From NCBI GenBank assembly GCA_027386095.1, contig DAHXUN010000010.1, positions 1 to 64,000 of the forward strand: DNA of 64,000 bases, written 5' to 3'. Each line of letters starts with the position of its first letter. The first letter of the stretch is position 1. The DNA is from Nitrososphaerota archaeon (lineage in GTDB: Archaea > Thermoproteota > Nitrososphaeria > Nitrososphaerales > UBA183). Both the position numbers and the translations under genes were made by a program. The notes under the pieces were generated by a model. That model was not told the origin of the DNA. It made no database searches and worked only from the letters and a program-made list of their open reading frames with translations. Shown here one piece after another: positions 16,426 through 25,408 of the stretch.

Positions 16426-17814
16426 TTGGTGCAACCTGTCTCATACAAGACTGTCGACCAGGTCGCGGGTCCTCTTATCTTCGTCAGCAAGGTCGAGAAC
16501 GCGGCCTACGGGGAGATGGTGGAGATCACCAATGCTATGGGGGAGCGGATACGGGGCCAGGTCCTCGACACCCGCGCGGGGCTCTCGGTGGTCCAGGTGT
16601 TCGGCGCCACCATGGGGCTCAACGTGGGGGATACATCGGTGCGGTTCCTGGGCGAGACCGCGAGGATAGCCGTCTCGGACGAGATGCTGGGTCGGGTGTT
16701 CGACGGCCTGGGCAATCCAAGGGACGGCGGACCGGCCCTGGTGTCAAAGGAGAAGGTCGAGATAGTAGGGTCAGGTATCAACCCATACAGCAGGGAGGAG
16801 CCTTCCGAGTTCATCCAGACCGGCATTTCTAGCATAGACGGCATGAACACGCTGGTCAGAGGGCAGAAGCTCCCTATCTTTTCCGCCGCCGGCCTGCCAC
16901 ATAATCTGCTGGCCGCCCAGATCGCAAGACAGGCGAAGGTCCTCGGCAGCTCGGAGAGCTTCTCCGTCGTCTTCGCAGCCATGGGTATAACCAGCGAGGA
17001 GGCGAACTTCTTCATCCGCCAGTTCGAAGAGACCGGCGCGCTGGAACGCACGGCGCTCTTCCTCAACCTCTCCTCTGACCCGTCCATGGAGAGGATCCTC
17101 ACGCCCAGGCTGGCCCTGACCACGGCCGAATTCCTTGCATATGAGCGCGAGATGCACGTGCTCGTAATCCTCACCGACATGACCAACTACTGCGAGGCCC
17201 TGAGGGAAATCTCTGCGGCCAGGGACGAGGTTCCGGGGAGGAGGGGTTATCCGGGCTATACCTACACCGACCTCGCCACCATCTATGAAAGGGCGGGGAA
17301 GATCAAGGGGAGGAAGGGCTCCATCACCCAGCTCCCGATCCTCACGATGCCGGCTGACGACAAGACGCACCCCATCCCTGACCTCACCGGCTACATCACG
17401 GAGGGGCAGGTCTACGTGAGCCGCGAGCTGGAGAGGACCGGCATCTATCCGCCCATCGACGTCCTGGAGAGCCTGTCGCGGCTCATGAACCAGGGCATCG
17501 GCCAGGGGCGTACGAGGGAGGACCACAGGGGGCTTGCAGACCAGCTCTACGCCTCCTACGCGCAGGGGAAGGACATGCGCGCCCTCTCGGCGATCGTCGG
17601 AGAAGAGGCGCTGAGCGAGAGCGACAGGAAGTTCCTCAAGGTGGCGGACCGGTTCGAGAAGATGTTCGTCAGGCAAGGCGCCAGCGAGGACAGGAGCATC
17701 GAGCAGACCCTGAACATAGGGTGGGAAGTAATCGACCCCTTGTCGGATTCTGAGATCAAGAGGATAAAGCCCGAGCTCATAGAGAAGTACAGGCGGAGAT
17801 CCAAGGCCAAGTAG
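16426..17814 (+). CDS. atpB: A-type ATP synthase regulatory subunit B
   Basis: This non-catalytic nucleotide-binding subunit has 462 residues. It lacks a true P-loop, having [18 protein letters not shown] where atpA has its Walker A, as is normal. It retains [20 protein letters not shown] (around 245) and the [22 protein letters not shown] segment (split: [22 protein letters not shown]). Start is TTG 16426 or GTG 16429, 2-5 nt after atpA. It precedes atpD. Confidence 0.97.
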   Translation: MVQPVSYKTVDQVAGPLIFVSKVENAAYGEMVEITNAMGERIRGQVLDTRAGLSVVQVFGATMGLNVGDTSVRFLGETARIAVSDEMLGRVFDGLGNPRDGGPALVSKEKVEIVGSGINPYSREEPSEFIQTGISSIDGMNTLVRGQKLPIFSAAGLPHNLLAAQIARQAKVLGSSESFSVVFAAMGITSEEANFFIRQFEETGALERTALFLNLSSDPSMERILTPRLALTTAEFLAYEREMHVLVILTDMTNYCEALREISAARDEVPGRRGYPGYTYTDLATIYERAGKIKGRKGSITQLPILTMPADDKTHPIPDLTGYITEGQVYVSRELERTGIYPPIDVLESLSRLMNQGIGQGRTREDHRGLADQLYASYAQGKDMRALSAIVGEEALSESDRKFLKVADRFEKMFVRQGASEDRSIEQTLNIGWEVIDPLSDSEIKRIKPELIEKYRRRSKAK

Positions 17815-17827
17815 GGGGCTGCAATCC

Positions 17828-18463
17828 TTGCCAATCTCCACCAACGTACGGCCCACGAGGATGGAATACCTGAGGACGGTCCGCAGGATAGCTATGTCCC
17901 GCAAGGGCCTCAAGCTCCTCAAGCTCAAGAGGTCGGCACTCATCTTCGAGTTCTTCGCTGTGAGCAAGAAAATCGCGGCGCTGAGGAGCGGCCTGCAAGC
18001 CAAGCTCTCAAGCGGCTACGACAGCATCCACAGCACCGAGATGTTCGTCGGGACCCTCAGGCTCGAGTACGAGTCGATGCGCATCCCCAGGATGCACGAG
18101 CTGACCCTCAGTAGCAAGAACATCATGGGGGTGAAGATTCCAGAGCTCACCTCGGAGGCGCGGGGGAGCGCTGGACCCGAATACCTCCTCGAGGTCCCCA
18201 CCTCGATAAATCAGGCGATAAAGTCCTTCGAGGCCGTGCACCAGATGGTCCTCGACGTCGCCGAGAAGGAAACAGCTCTACGGAAGCTGCTCGTCGAGAT
18301 CGAGAAGACGAAGCGGAGGTCCAACGCCATTGAGAACGTTCTCATCCCGCGGCTCCAGGCCAACGCGCGCTTCATCAAGTTCAGGTTCGACGAGATGGAA
18401 AGAGAGAGCTTCACCAAGCTGAAGACCGTGAAGAGAAAGATGGCCCAGAGGGAGGCGGCCTAG
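17828..18463 (+). CDS. atpD: A-type ATP synthase subunit D
   Basis: Subunit D is the central rotor shaft, an antiparallel coiled coil. The 211-residue protein starts PISTNVRPTRMEYLRTVRR, with the conserved N-terminal helix RKGLKLLKLKRSALIFEFF (around 30). It ends with a second long helix (RSNAIENVLIPRLQANARFI). The start is TTG 17828, with the gene 13 nt behind atpB. Confidence 0.94.
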   Translation: MPISTNVRPTRMEYLRTVRRIAMSRKGLKLLKLKRSALIFEFFAVSKKIAALRSGLQAKLSSGYDSIHSTEMFVGTLRLEYESMRIPRMHELTLSSKNIMGVKIPELTSEARGSAGPEYLLEVPTSINQAIKSFEAVHQMVLDVAEKETALRKLLVEIEKTKRRSNAIENVLIPRLQANARFIKFRFDEMERESFTKLKTVKRKMAQREAA

Positions 18464-18467
18464 CGCT

Positions 18468-18677
18468 TTGGGGGAAGAGAGGGAGGAAGAGGAGCGGAGG
18501 CCGGGCGTCCCAAAGTACTACTACTGGGCGAAGTCACCGCCGAAACCGAAGAAGATGCAAACCAAGTTCATCAACACCCAGCAGAAGAAGTTCTATGTCG
18601 TCCAGTTAGCCTTTCGGGCGGCCCAGGTTGCGGCCATCCTGACGGTGCTCTTCATCTACTTCAACATGTTGAGCTGA
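18468..18677 (+). CDS. 69-residue single-helix membrane protein in the ATP synthase operon
   Basis: This small protein has an acidic start (GEEREEEERRPG), an aromatic-proline stretch (KYYYWAKSPPKPKK) and one C-terminal membrane helix (AAQVAAILTVLFIYFNML). It starts at TTG 18468, 4 nt after atpD, and its TGA overlaps the atpH ATG (TGATG), so it is translated as part of the operon. I do not recognise a named subunit. Position and topology (soluble basic N-terminus, C-terminal anchor) make an accessory or assembly subunit of the ATP synthase plausible, which is inference. Confidence 0.72.
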   Translation: MGEEREEEERRPGVPKYYYWAKSPPKPKKMQTKFINTQQKKFYVVQLAFRAAQVAAILTVLFIYFNMLS

Positions 18678-19009
18678 TGACCATGACCGCAGACTACACC
18701 GAGACGCTGAAGAAGATCAAGGAGCTGGAGGACGCCTCCAACAAGACGTTGGCGGAAAGGCGCAGAGCCTTGGAGGAGCAGCTCCGCCAGCTGGAGGCGG
18801 AGTCGGCAGACTCTATCAACGACGCCAAGAAGAAGGCAGAGGGTTTGATCTCTGAGAGGGTCGGACAGGCGCGCGAGTCGGCAAACAAGGAAGCCGGCGA
18901 AATCTCTTCAGTGGCAGAAAAAGAAGCCGGAGCCATGGCTTCGAAGAAACTCGGCAAGAAGGAGTTGAAGAAGGTCATCGACGACGTCCTCTTCTCGGAG
19001 TTCGAGTGA
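18677..19009 (+). CDS. A-type ATP synthase peripheral stalk subunit H
   Basis: This is a 110-residue, highly charged coiled-coil protein (K/E/A-rich throughout, with no Cys or Trp) of the length and composition of archaeal subunit H/G. That subunit pairs with E as the peripheral stalk. The C-terminus SKKLGKKELKKVIDDVLFSEFE (split: SKKLGKKELKK, VIDDVLFSEFE) matches the short anchoring helix of the family. ATG 18677 overlaps the preceding stop, and the next gene atpI starts 10 nt on. Confidence 0.85.
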   Translation: MTMTADYTETLKKIKELEDASNKTLAERRRALEEQLRQLEAESADSINDAKKKAEGLISERVGQARESANKEAGEISSVAEKEAGAMASKKLGKKELKKVIDDVLFSEFE

Positions 19010-19018
19010 GAGAAGCGG

Positions 19019-21073
19019 TTGCTCAAGCCCGCTGCGATGCAGAAGGTGGGGGTGGTTGGGCTCAAGGAGGACCGCGCGAAGGTGGTCTCCGCCCTCTACG
19101 ACCTCGGCGCGGTCCAGATAGAGCCACTCTCGGCTTCGGCCGCCGGCCTACTCAGGGCCGAGCCGCTTGTCGACGGAACGAAAGAGGCCACCGAGCAGCT
19201 CCTTAGGATCAGGTCCCTGAAGGCGGCTCTCCCGCCCGTCCCAATCAGGGAAAAGAGAGGATTTTCGTCGCTGGAGGAGGTGCTCGAGGCTTCGAAGTCG
19301 ATCAACATCGACCAGGAGGTCTCCCAGCTCAGAGAGACGGTCGAAAAGCTGAGCTCTCGTCTCGAAGAGCAGAGGGAGATGACAGACCTCGTCCGCAGCC
19401 TCCGATTCGTGAGCCACGACCTGAACATATTCGACCTCGAAAGCGCCGTCTCCTTCCTTGGGATCGTTCCCGCCGGCGTTGACGCCGAACTGAGAGAGGG
19501 TCTCGGGCCCAGCGGGGCCGTGGTCACGCACTCCTCTGGGGATGACCCAGTCACGCTGATAGTGACTGTCCCTAGGGAAGGCCTCGAGAAGTTCGGGTCG
19601 GCGATTCAGAAGCTCGATCTCAAGCTACGGCGGATACCGCCGCTTAAGGGGACTGCAGAGGAGATCCTCGCGGGCCTTGAGGCCGAGTCCCGCTCGATGC
19701 AGACTGGACTCGACGGCGCCAACGCCCGGCTCGCTGCAATCTCACAGGAGCACTACAAAGCCATAGCCCAGGTCGAGGAGCAGCTCTCCATCGAGGCGAG
19801 GAAGATGGAGGTGTCAGGCAGCTTCGGGTTCACCGACACCAGCTTCGCGGTCGAGGGATGGGTCCCGTCAAAGTGGCTGGGGAGCGTCAGCCAAGCCATA
19901 GCGGAGTCCTCCAGCTCCGCCAAGGTATTCAAGATAGACGCAGATTCTCAGGATCCTCACGGCGGCCCCCCGACTCTGTTGGAGACCCCCAGGAGGCTCC
20001 GATTCTTCGAGTCGTTCATCCGCTTCTATTCGGTTCCGCTATCCAACGAGGTGGACCCGAGCATGATCTTCGCCGTTGCCTTCCCGCTCTTCTTCGGGCT
20101 GATGATCGGGGACGTCGGCTACTCCTTGATCGTCCTGCTGATATCGATATGGATCATACGCAGAGTCAACCACCCTGAGAGGAAGAGCGTGATGCCGAAG
20201 GCCCTGCGATCCTTCGGGGGGAGAATCCTGCAGCCTGTCCAGTACAGGAAGCTCGCGAAGGCGATGATTCTGGGTTCCATGGTGGGGGTGGTCATGGGGG
20301 TGATCCTGAACTCGTACTTCGGATTCCACGCGAACCAGTATCTGTTCTCGTACCTCAACTCTAACCTCCATGCAGGCCTCCCGGCCAACGGGACCTTCCT
20401 GGACCCGATATCGACGTTGGGGCTCAAGACGCTCCTGCTCTACTCAGGGTACATAGGGCTCTTCATGGTCTCCTTCGGCCTAGTGCTGGGCATGGTCAAC
20501 GCCTACTGGATGCGCAGCGTGAAGCACGCGATTGGGAAGTTTGGCTGGCTCTGCGGAGCCCTGGGCATCGCCCTTACGGGGCTGGCACTCCTGCATCACG
20601 AGAGCCTATCCAGCCTGTTGAACCCGCTCTCAAACCCACTGATCATCCTCATCGTAGTCGGGATCGGACTGGTGATATACGGAGAGGGTGGCCAGGCTCT
20701 CATCGAGCTCCCGTCCATAGTCAGCAACATAATCTCGTACACCAGGCTCCTTGGCATCCTCCTCGCGACCTTCGTGCTGGCGTACCTCATCGACAGCGTG
20801 GTCGTTGGTCCTACTTCCACCGGGTCTCCCGGTATATTATACGGAGGGGTCGCCTACGTGATACTTGGGGTGGTCCTCCTTGTCACGGTGCACGTCTTCA
20901 ACGTGATCCTGAGCATCCTCGAACCAGGCATCCAGGGGGCAAGGCTCATCTTCGTGGAGCACTTCTCCAAGTATCTCCACGGAGGGGGCAGGCAGTTCAC
21001 TCCTTTCAAGGGGCCAAGGTTCTACACCACGGGAACCAGGAGCGCGAAGGCGGTCGCGGAGCGCGGGACCTAG
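19019..21073 (+). CDS. atpI: A-type ATP synthase membrane subunit I (a subunit)
   Basis: This is the stator membrane subunit with the ion half-channels. The 684-residue protein has a cytoplasmic N-terminal half (about 1-330) with two coiled-coil arms. About eight membrane helices then begin at EVDPSMIFAVAFPLFFGLMIGDVGY (split: EVDPSMIFAVAFP, LFFGLMIGDVGY). The essential arginine is expected in the LPSIVSNIISYTRLLGILLA region (around 563-582), where Arg occurs as SYTRLL. The TTG 19019 start follows atpH by 9 nt. It ends the operon, convergent with the prenyl synthase gene. Confidence 0.94.
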   Translation: MLKPAAMQKVGVVGLKEDRAKVVSALYDLGAVQIEPLSASAAGLLRAEPLVDGTKEATEQLLRIRSLKAALPPVPIREKRGFSSLEEVLEASKSINIDQEVSQLRETVEKLSSRLEEQREMTDLVRSLRFVSHDLNIFDLESAVSFLGIVPAGVDAELREGLGPSGAVVTHSSGDDPVTLIVTVPREGLEKFGSAIQKLDLKLRRIPPLKGTAEEILAGLEAESRSMQTGLDGANARLAAISQEHYKAIAQVEEQLSIEARKMEVSGSFGFTDTSFAVEGWVPSKWLGSVSQAIAESSSSAKVFKIDADSQDPHGGPPTLLETPRRLRFFESFIRFYSVPLSNEVDPSMIFAVAFPLFFGLMIGDVGYSLIVLLISIWIIRRVNHPERKSVMPKALRSFGGRILQPVQYRKLAKAMILGSMVGVVMGVILNSYFGFHANQYLFSYLNSNLHAGLPANGTFLDPISTLGLKTLLLYSGYIGLFMVSFGLVLGMVNAYWMRSVKHAIGKFGWLCGALGIALTGLALLHHESLSSLLNPLSNPLIILIVVGIGLVIYGEGGQALIELPSIVSNIISYTRLLGILLATFVLAYLIDSVVVGPTSTGSPGILYGGVAYVILGVVLLVTVHVFNVILSILEPGIQGARLIFVEHFSKYLHGGGRQFTPFKGPRFYTTGTRSAKAVAERGT

Positions 21074-21084
21074 TCCGCTTGGGC

Positions 21085-21951
21085 TCAGCGCTGACGCAAG
21101 ATTGAGAAGTCCGAAATGTCTTCCAGCAGGACCGTGGCTTCGTTCCGTGGGATGTGTATGAGCATTCGCTTAGCCTCCTCTGCGTAGGATTGCGCCTGGG
21201 CCGCCATCTTCCCAACTACCTCGCTCTCGCTATGGGTCTTCAGAAGGCCGAGCGACACCTTGTCCCTGGACCTCCAGTCCAGCAGGTCGTCCTTGAGCTG
21301 GTACGCGATCCCAATACATCTGCCATAGTCGGCCAGCGCCTGGACCTCCTTCTCGTCGCCCCCGGCGATCAGGGCCCCCAGCTTAGCAGACGTCTCGAAC
21401 AACGACGCTGTCTTCTCGGTGACTATCCTGATGTATTCATCCCAGGTGAGCTTGTAGATCTGGGGGTCGATGGTGAGCTCTGAATACTCTCCTTCGGACA
21501 TCTGAAGCGCCGCGCTACTGACCTCCTCGGCGATCCTCTTGTCGTCATATCTAGCCGCGATGGCGAGTATCATGGCGAAGACGAAGTCGGCGCTGAGTAG
21601 TGAAGCGCTGTAGCCATACTTCAGATGGAAGGGGACCTTCGCCCTTCTCGCCTTCTCTTCGTCGATGACATCGTCATGTATGATCGATTCGGTATGGAGG
21701 AGTTCAACCGCGACAGCCGCGCCGAGGACCCTGTCGTCCTTGCACCCGAGAGCTTCCGCCGACAGCATCAGCATCACGGGCCTGACGCGCTTCCCTCCCT
21801 CCGTGGCATACGCCAGCGGGTCGTGGAACCTAGAATGGGCGTAGAGCTTGAGCTCGCGGGCCAGCGCAGAGTCGACGCGTACGGCGTACGACTTCATGCG
21901 CTCTTCAAGCGACTCGAGCGACAAAGCCCTATCCTCCCTCCCTCCCCCCAT
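21085..21951 (-). CDS. polyprenyl diphosphate synthase (GGPP/FPP type)
   Basis: This 288-residue trans-isoprenyl diphosphate synthase condenses IPP with allylic diphosphates to make the C20 chains of archaeal lipids. Motifs: GGKRVRPVMLMLSAEALG (around 53), the first aspartate-rich motif DDVID preceded by ELLHTESIIH (around 93), and the second aspartate-rich motif DDLLD (around 227). Product length cannot be fixed by eye. It is leaderless from the TATA box at 21977-21985 and divergent from the orphan gene at 22010. Confidence 0.92.
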   Translation of the reverse strand: MGGGREDRALSLESLEERMKSYAVRVDSALARELKLYAHSRFHDPLAYATEGGKRVRPVMLMLSAEALGCKDDRVLGAAVAVELLHTESIIHDDVIDEEKARRAKVPFHLKYGYSASLLSADFVFAMILAIAARYDDKRIAEEVSSAALQMSEGEYSELTIDPQIYKLTWDEYIRIVTEKTASLFETSAKLGALIAGGDEKEVQALADYGRCIGIAYQLKDDLLDWRSRDKVSLGLLKTHSESEVVGKMAAQAQSYAEEAKRMLIHIPRNEATVLLEDISDFSILRQR

Positions 21952-21976
21952 GATAGTGATGAATGGATTAGGCTCG

Positions 21977-21985
21977 TTATATAAT
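21977..21985. promoter_or_regulatory. shared, near-palindromic TATA box
   Basis: The stretch ttatataat reads as a TATA box on both strands. It lies 26 nt from the minus-strand start at 21951 and 25 nt from the plus-strand TTG at 22010. Both genes would then be leaderless and driven from one TBP site. Confidence 0.6.
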
Positions 21986-22009
21986 GAGTTCTCCTAATCG
22001 CTCAGGGCG

Positions 22010-22720
22010 TTGACTCCTTTCAAGGTGCATCGGCTGCTGGTCGGAAACAGGCACGTCTTGCCCCTCCCCAAGCTCAACGCCTCCCAGCTTAGATTTCTGG
22101 CTGCCGAGATAGGGAAGAGAGGCTTTGCGGTGAGTGAGCGGGTAGGGGCTTTAACAGCGACGTCGAGGGATTTCAGGGTGCACATCGAGCAGGCGGGGTA
22201 TTGCTGGTGCTCGAAGGACCCCGTGGATCTGGTGGTCCCGCTCGTCCCAGACCTCCTCGCTTTCTCCCGGGAGAGAGTCTCAGCCGAGTCGCTCGCCCAG
22301 ATGTACTTCGCGGAATTCCTCGCCGAGGGCGTCCCATCTGTCAAGCTACGACCGCGGCTGGAAGCGGCTTCGAACTGGGAGCGGCTCAGAGCGTCCGGCG
22401 ACTGTGGTCTGACCCCGGACGAGCGCCTGACAGCGGCCATGCTAATGGGCTCAGCCGATGTTGCCGGGCCGGTGGTGGCGGACTTCCCCACTGACGGATC
22501 GTCTCCCCTGATCCTAGGGCGGAGGATGTATTTCCAGTCGATCATGTCCGGGACAGAGGCGGGGTCGACGCTCAGGGAAGTAGGGGGGAGAAGGCCCAGG
22601 AACTGCTACGTCCCAAAGGACGGCGTGTTCACGAGCTTCACCCCCTCCCTCGCGACGAAGTGCGCTACAGAACTCGCCGAGGAGGCTGGAGAGTGGTGCT
22701 TCTTTGAGCCGGCGGCATGA
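22010..22720 (+). CDS. hypothetical protein (236 aa)
   Basis: I do not recognise this family. The protein looks soluble, with a basic N-terminus (TPFKVHRLLVGNRHVLPLPK) and several Cys (QAGYCWCSKD, SGDCGLT, PRNCYVP, AGEWCFFEP). No signal peptide or membrane helix is evident. TTG 22010 is chosen because it sits 25 nt from the TATA box shared with the divergent prenyl synthase gene. Codon usage is like that of neighbours, supporting a real gene. It ends 36 nt before tRNA-Glu. Confidence 0.6.
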   Translation: MTPFKVHRLLVGNRHVLPLPKLNASQLRFLAAEIGKRGFAVSERVGALTATSRDFRVHIEQAGYCWCSKDPVDLVVPLVPDLLAFSRERVSAESLAQMYFAEFLAEGVPSVKLRPRLEAASNWERLRASGDCGLTPDERLTAAMLMGSADVAGPVVADFPTDGSSPLILGRRMYFQSIMSGTEAGSTLREVGGRRPRNCYVPKDGVFTSFTPSLATKCATELAEEAGEWCFFEPAA

Positions 22721-22756
22721 GAAAGCTCTAATTGCAGACCCGCCTGGCCTCGGCCA

Positions 22757-22866
22757 GCCCCGGTAGTATAGAGTCCGCAAGGGCGTAAAGCCCGGTCAAA
22801 CCCAAAGTGTCGAGAGTATGCCGGCCTTTCGAGTCGGCGACCCGGGTTCGAATCCCGGCCGGGGCA
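22757..22866 (+). tRNA. tRNA-Glu (TTC) with enlarged, intron-bearing D-loop
   Basis: Acceptor GCCCCGG/CCGGGGC, T-arm CCGGG/CCCGG and anticodon stem CCGGC/GTCGG enclose the loop CTTTCGA (anticodon TTC, Glu). The D-stem GTAT/GTAT pairs with wobbles, as is usual in tRNA-Glu. The sequence between the D-stem arms is 46 nt instead of about 11, so about 35 nt must be removed. The GG expected at positions 18-19 (CCCGGTCAA) lies in the middle of it, so either one long intron or two short introns flanking the GG is possible. CCA is not encoded. Confidence 0.92.
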
Positions 22867-23001
22867 ATTCTAAGCTCAGATTAGTAAAATGAGGCTGATT
22901 CAGGTTTTCCGTCGAAAGCTATTTCCATTGGCCCCCGGATTTCCGACTACGAACGTGGAAGTCTGCGGTCGCCGGGACTTCACAGACCCCTGACCGCCAG
23001 T

Positions 23002-23577
23002 CTATACAGCGAAGACGGAAACCAGGCCATAATGATGCGGGCCGGCGTCCAAGGCCTTCGTAACCTCAAGACCCGCTTCCGACATTATTTTCTTCGTTTC
23101 GGCCTCCGCAAGGCGCATTCCGAAAGGCGGGCCTATCTCTTGCTTGATCTTCTTCCAGTCTACGTCGATGACCATAGCTCGCGCTTTGCAGATCCGGGTC
23201 ACCTCGCCAAGAAACGCCTTCTTGTCGTCGATGTCGTGCAAGACATTGGCGAACAGCACTGCGTCCACAGACCTGGCGGGAATTCCAGTCTCTGAGACGT
23301 CCGCCTCCAAGATCTTGATTCTTCCCAAATCCGCTTTCGATTCCTCGATGTTGTTGCGCAGGTGTTTCAGCATAACTGGGTCTGCGTCGACTGCGTATAC
23401 CAGACCTCTGCTGCCGACACGGGACGCCAAGGGGAGGGTGAAGAAGCCCGGCCCACACCCCAGGTCGGCAACGGTCATTCCGGGTCTGATTCCCGCGGCC
23501 TCCATGAGCTTCAGCGGGTCCTGCCGCTTCCTTCTTTCCTCAGACATGAGGATGCGTGCGAACTCGTCCCTTTCCAT
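23002..23577 (-). CDS. class I SAM-dependent methyltransferase
   Basis: This 191-residue protein has the Rossmann methyltransferase fold. Motif I is VADLGCGPGFFTLPLA (around 35-50), the acidic residue at the end of strand 2 is in YAVDADPVML, motif II is KILEADVSE, and motif IV is DAVLFANVLHDIDD. It is close to the UbiE/Methyltransf_11 group. The substrate is not evident. The gene is isolated, between tRNA-Glu and a HTH_42 protein gene on the other strand. Confidence 0.85.
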   Translation of the reverse strand: MERDEFARILMSEERRKRQDPLKLMEAAGIRPGMTVADLGCGPGFFTLPLASRVGSRGLVYAVDADPVMLKHLRNNIEESKADLGRIKILEADVSETGIPARSVDAVLFANVLHDIDDKKAFLGEVTRICKARAMVIDVDWKKIKQEIGPPFGMRLAEAETKKIMSEAGLEVTKALDAGPHHYGLVSVFAV

Positions 23578-23892
23578 GAACTCAGTGAACTCTTGGACGG
23601 ACTAGAAAAGACTGACTGCTGTGCGGTCGCCTGGCTCCTGCTAGAGAGACCTGAGGCCTGGGCATGCTTTTCCGGGCCCAAGCCGCGCTTCGTGGCCGAA
23701 AGCTATGCGTTAATCAATTGCGTTCACATGGCAACGGCTGGCGGAAGTGTGTGGGCAGCCAGCGTGCTCTTGGAGCCGGGTGGGAGGAATTAGACTCCAG
23801 GGGGAGGCGCCAGTCCCGGCATGGTCGGCAGCGCCGGGTCCGTTCACCCGACTCAGGGAAGTTTTTTGACGATAAGATACGAAGGGAATCAG
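23578..23892. other. intergenic region without a supported gene
   Basis: These 315 nt separate divergent genes. Near the right end, a T-rich stretch followed by gacgataagatac (about 23857-23880) is a candidate promoter for the gene starting at 23893. I see no conserved protein, tRNA or repeat in the rest. Confidence 0.4.
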
Positions 23893-25104
23893 TTGAGCCG
23901 GGACGCTGTTAGGCGCTCCTCAAATGGCGATGGCGTCCAGCGGGTTACCTGGAAGCAGGTCGAGGCTTTCAGACTCGCCAGGCAACATCTCACCCGGAGG
24001 GCACCTCCGAGCTCGCTGACTTCCCTTCCGGGAGAGATCTGCGGAGCGCAGGCGCAGCTGCTTCTGGCTGGCCAACTGTCGATTTGGGCCCGCGTCCGAG
24101 GCGTGAAGCTTCCCGACTTGGAGGCCGCCCTTTGGAGCAAACGTAGCTTGGCGAAAGCTTGGTGCATGAGAAGGACCATGTTCATTCTCCCTTCGGACGA
24201 ACTGGCGACCTTTGTACGGGGGAGCGCCCTGCGAGCCGAGCGTGAGATGCGTTGGGTCCTGGGGAGAGGAGTTCCGAAAGAGAAGCTCGAGCGCCTCGTA
24301 GGGGCAGTCCTGAACGCCCTGGACGACCCTACCACTCAAGCTGCCCTTGCCGTTAAGGTGTCGAAGTCGATGCGCTGCAACGTCAGGTACAAAGCCGGCG
24401 GCGTGGGGTGGGGGAACAGAAAGAAGGTTCCATGGGTGGACTTCGGCGAGCTCGCCCTCCCGGCTAACTACCTCCTGCATCTCGCCGGATCCAGAGGGGT
24501 CTATTGTTCTGGTCCGAGTGAAGGTAACGAATCGACCTTCGTACGTGCGGACAGGTGGGTCCCGCACTGGAAAGACGTCTCACAGGCCAAGGCGGAGAGG
24601 GAGTTGCTGAGGAGATACCTCATGGCCTTCGGGCCTTCTACCGTTTCGGACTTCGCCATCTGGACCGGGATGACCGCCGGAGACGCGAGAAGGATCTGGT
24701 CCCTCGGTGAGGATGGCATCGTCCCGGTGGACGTCGAAGGTTGGAACGCCGCGGTGCTCCGGAGCGACCTTCCGGAACTGGTGAAAGCGCATTTGAGCGG
24801 AACAGTGGTAAAGCTATTGCCTTTCTTCGATTCCTTTCTGCTGGGACATAAATCACACCGCAATATTGTCGGGCCAGTTGAACACAGGCAGGTCTACAGG
24901 CCGCAGGGATGGGTCTCGCCCGTGCTACTCGTGGACGGCCGGGCGGCAGGAGTGTGGTCCCATGTCAGACGGAAGGGCCGCCTCGAAGTGGAAATCAAAC
25001 CGTTCTCAAGGCTTCTGGCGCAGGTCTCAACCCTAGCTCGCGAAGAGGCAGAGGAACTTGGAGCCTTTCTAGGCTGCCCCGACGTCATGGTGAATATACG
25101 ATGA
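23893..25104 (+). CDS. HTH_42 winged-helix protein (AlkZ/YcaQ-like superfamily)
   Basis: This 403-residue protein matches the winged-helix DNA-binding family that includes the DNA glycosylases AlkZ and YcaQ. Early on it has the family's GAQAQLLLAGQLSIWARV segment, with the paired Gln near the glycosylase active-site position. This is followed by AWCMRRTMFILPSDEL, a second winged-helix unit (RRYLMAFGPSTVSDFAIWTG), and the closing GRAAGVWSHVRRKGRLEVEI (split: GRAAGVWSHV, RRKGRLEVEI). Most archaeal members are uncharacterised. Start TTG 23893 fits the T-rich promoter about 30 nt upstream; ATG 23821 is an alternative. Confidence 0.75.
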   Translation: MSRDAVRRSSNGDGVQRVTWKQVEAFRLARQHLTRRAPPSSLTSLPGEICGAQAQLLLAGQLSIWARVRGVKLPDLEAALWSKRSLAKAWCMRRTMFILPSDELATFVRGSALRAEREMRWVLGRGVPKEKLERLVGAVLNALDDPTTQAALAVKVSKSMRCNVRYKAGGVGWGNRKKVPWVDFGELALPANYLLHLAGSRGVYCSGPSEGNESTFVRADRWVPHWKDVSQAKAERELLRRYLMAFGPSTVSDFAIWTGMTAGDARRIWSLGEDGIVPVDVEGWNAAVLRSDLPELVKAHLSGTVVKLLPFFDSFLLGHKSHRNIVGPVEHRQVYRPQGWVSPVLLVDGRAAGVWSHVRRKGRLEVEIKPFSRLLAQVSTLAREEAEELGAFLGCPDVMVNIR

Positions 25105-25150
25105 AGCGCTCGGACCCTGCCTGCGACAGCACCCCAGCTAGAGGAGAACC

Positions 25151-25408
25151 ATGGGCAACCAAGACTATGCCGTTTCCTTCATTGTAGACAGCACACCCGA
25201 GGACGCCTTCACAGCAATCAACAACGTCCGGGCGTGGTGGAAAGGACAGATCGAAAGGAGCACGGACAAGGTCGGCGGCGTGTTCACCTACCAATACGGA
25301 GACTTCCATCGCTCCAGGCAGAAGGTGACGGAGCTCGTACCAGGGGAGAGGGTCGTCTGGGACATCGTCAGGGTCGGGGCCTGGGTCGACTCCTCTTCGC
25401 GACCCTAG
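25151..25408 (+). pseudogene. truncated SRPBCC (AHSA1-like) gene
   Basis: The first 70 residues match the start of AHSA1/START-type SRPBCC proteins: NQDYAVSFIVDSTPEDAFTA, NNVRAWW, STDKVGGVFTYQYGDFHRS and QKVTELVPGERVVWDIV. Such proteins are normally about 140 residues, but here the match stops around 25368. The frame then runs through foreign sequence to a stop at 25408. The sequence beyond the break encodes a GNAT fragment in another frame, so a deletion appears to have fused two gene remnants. Confidence 0.75.
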
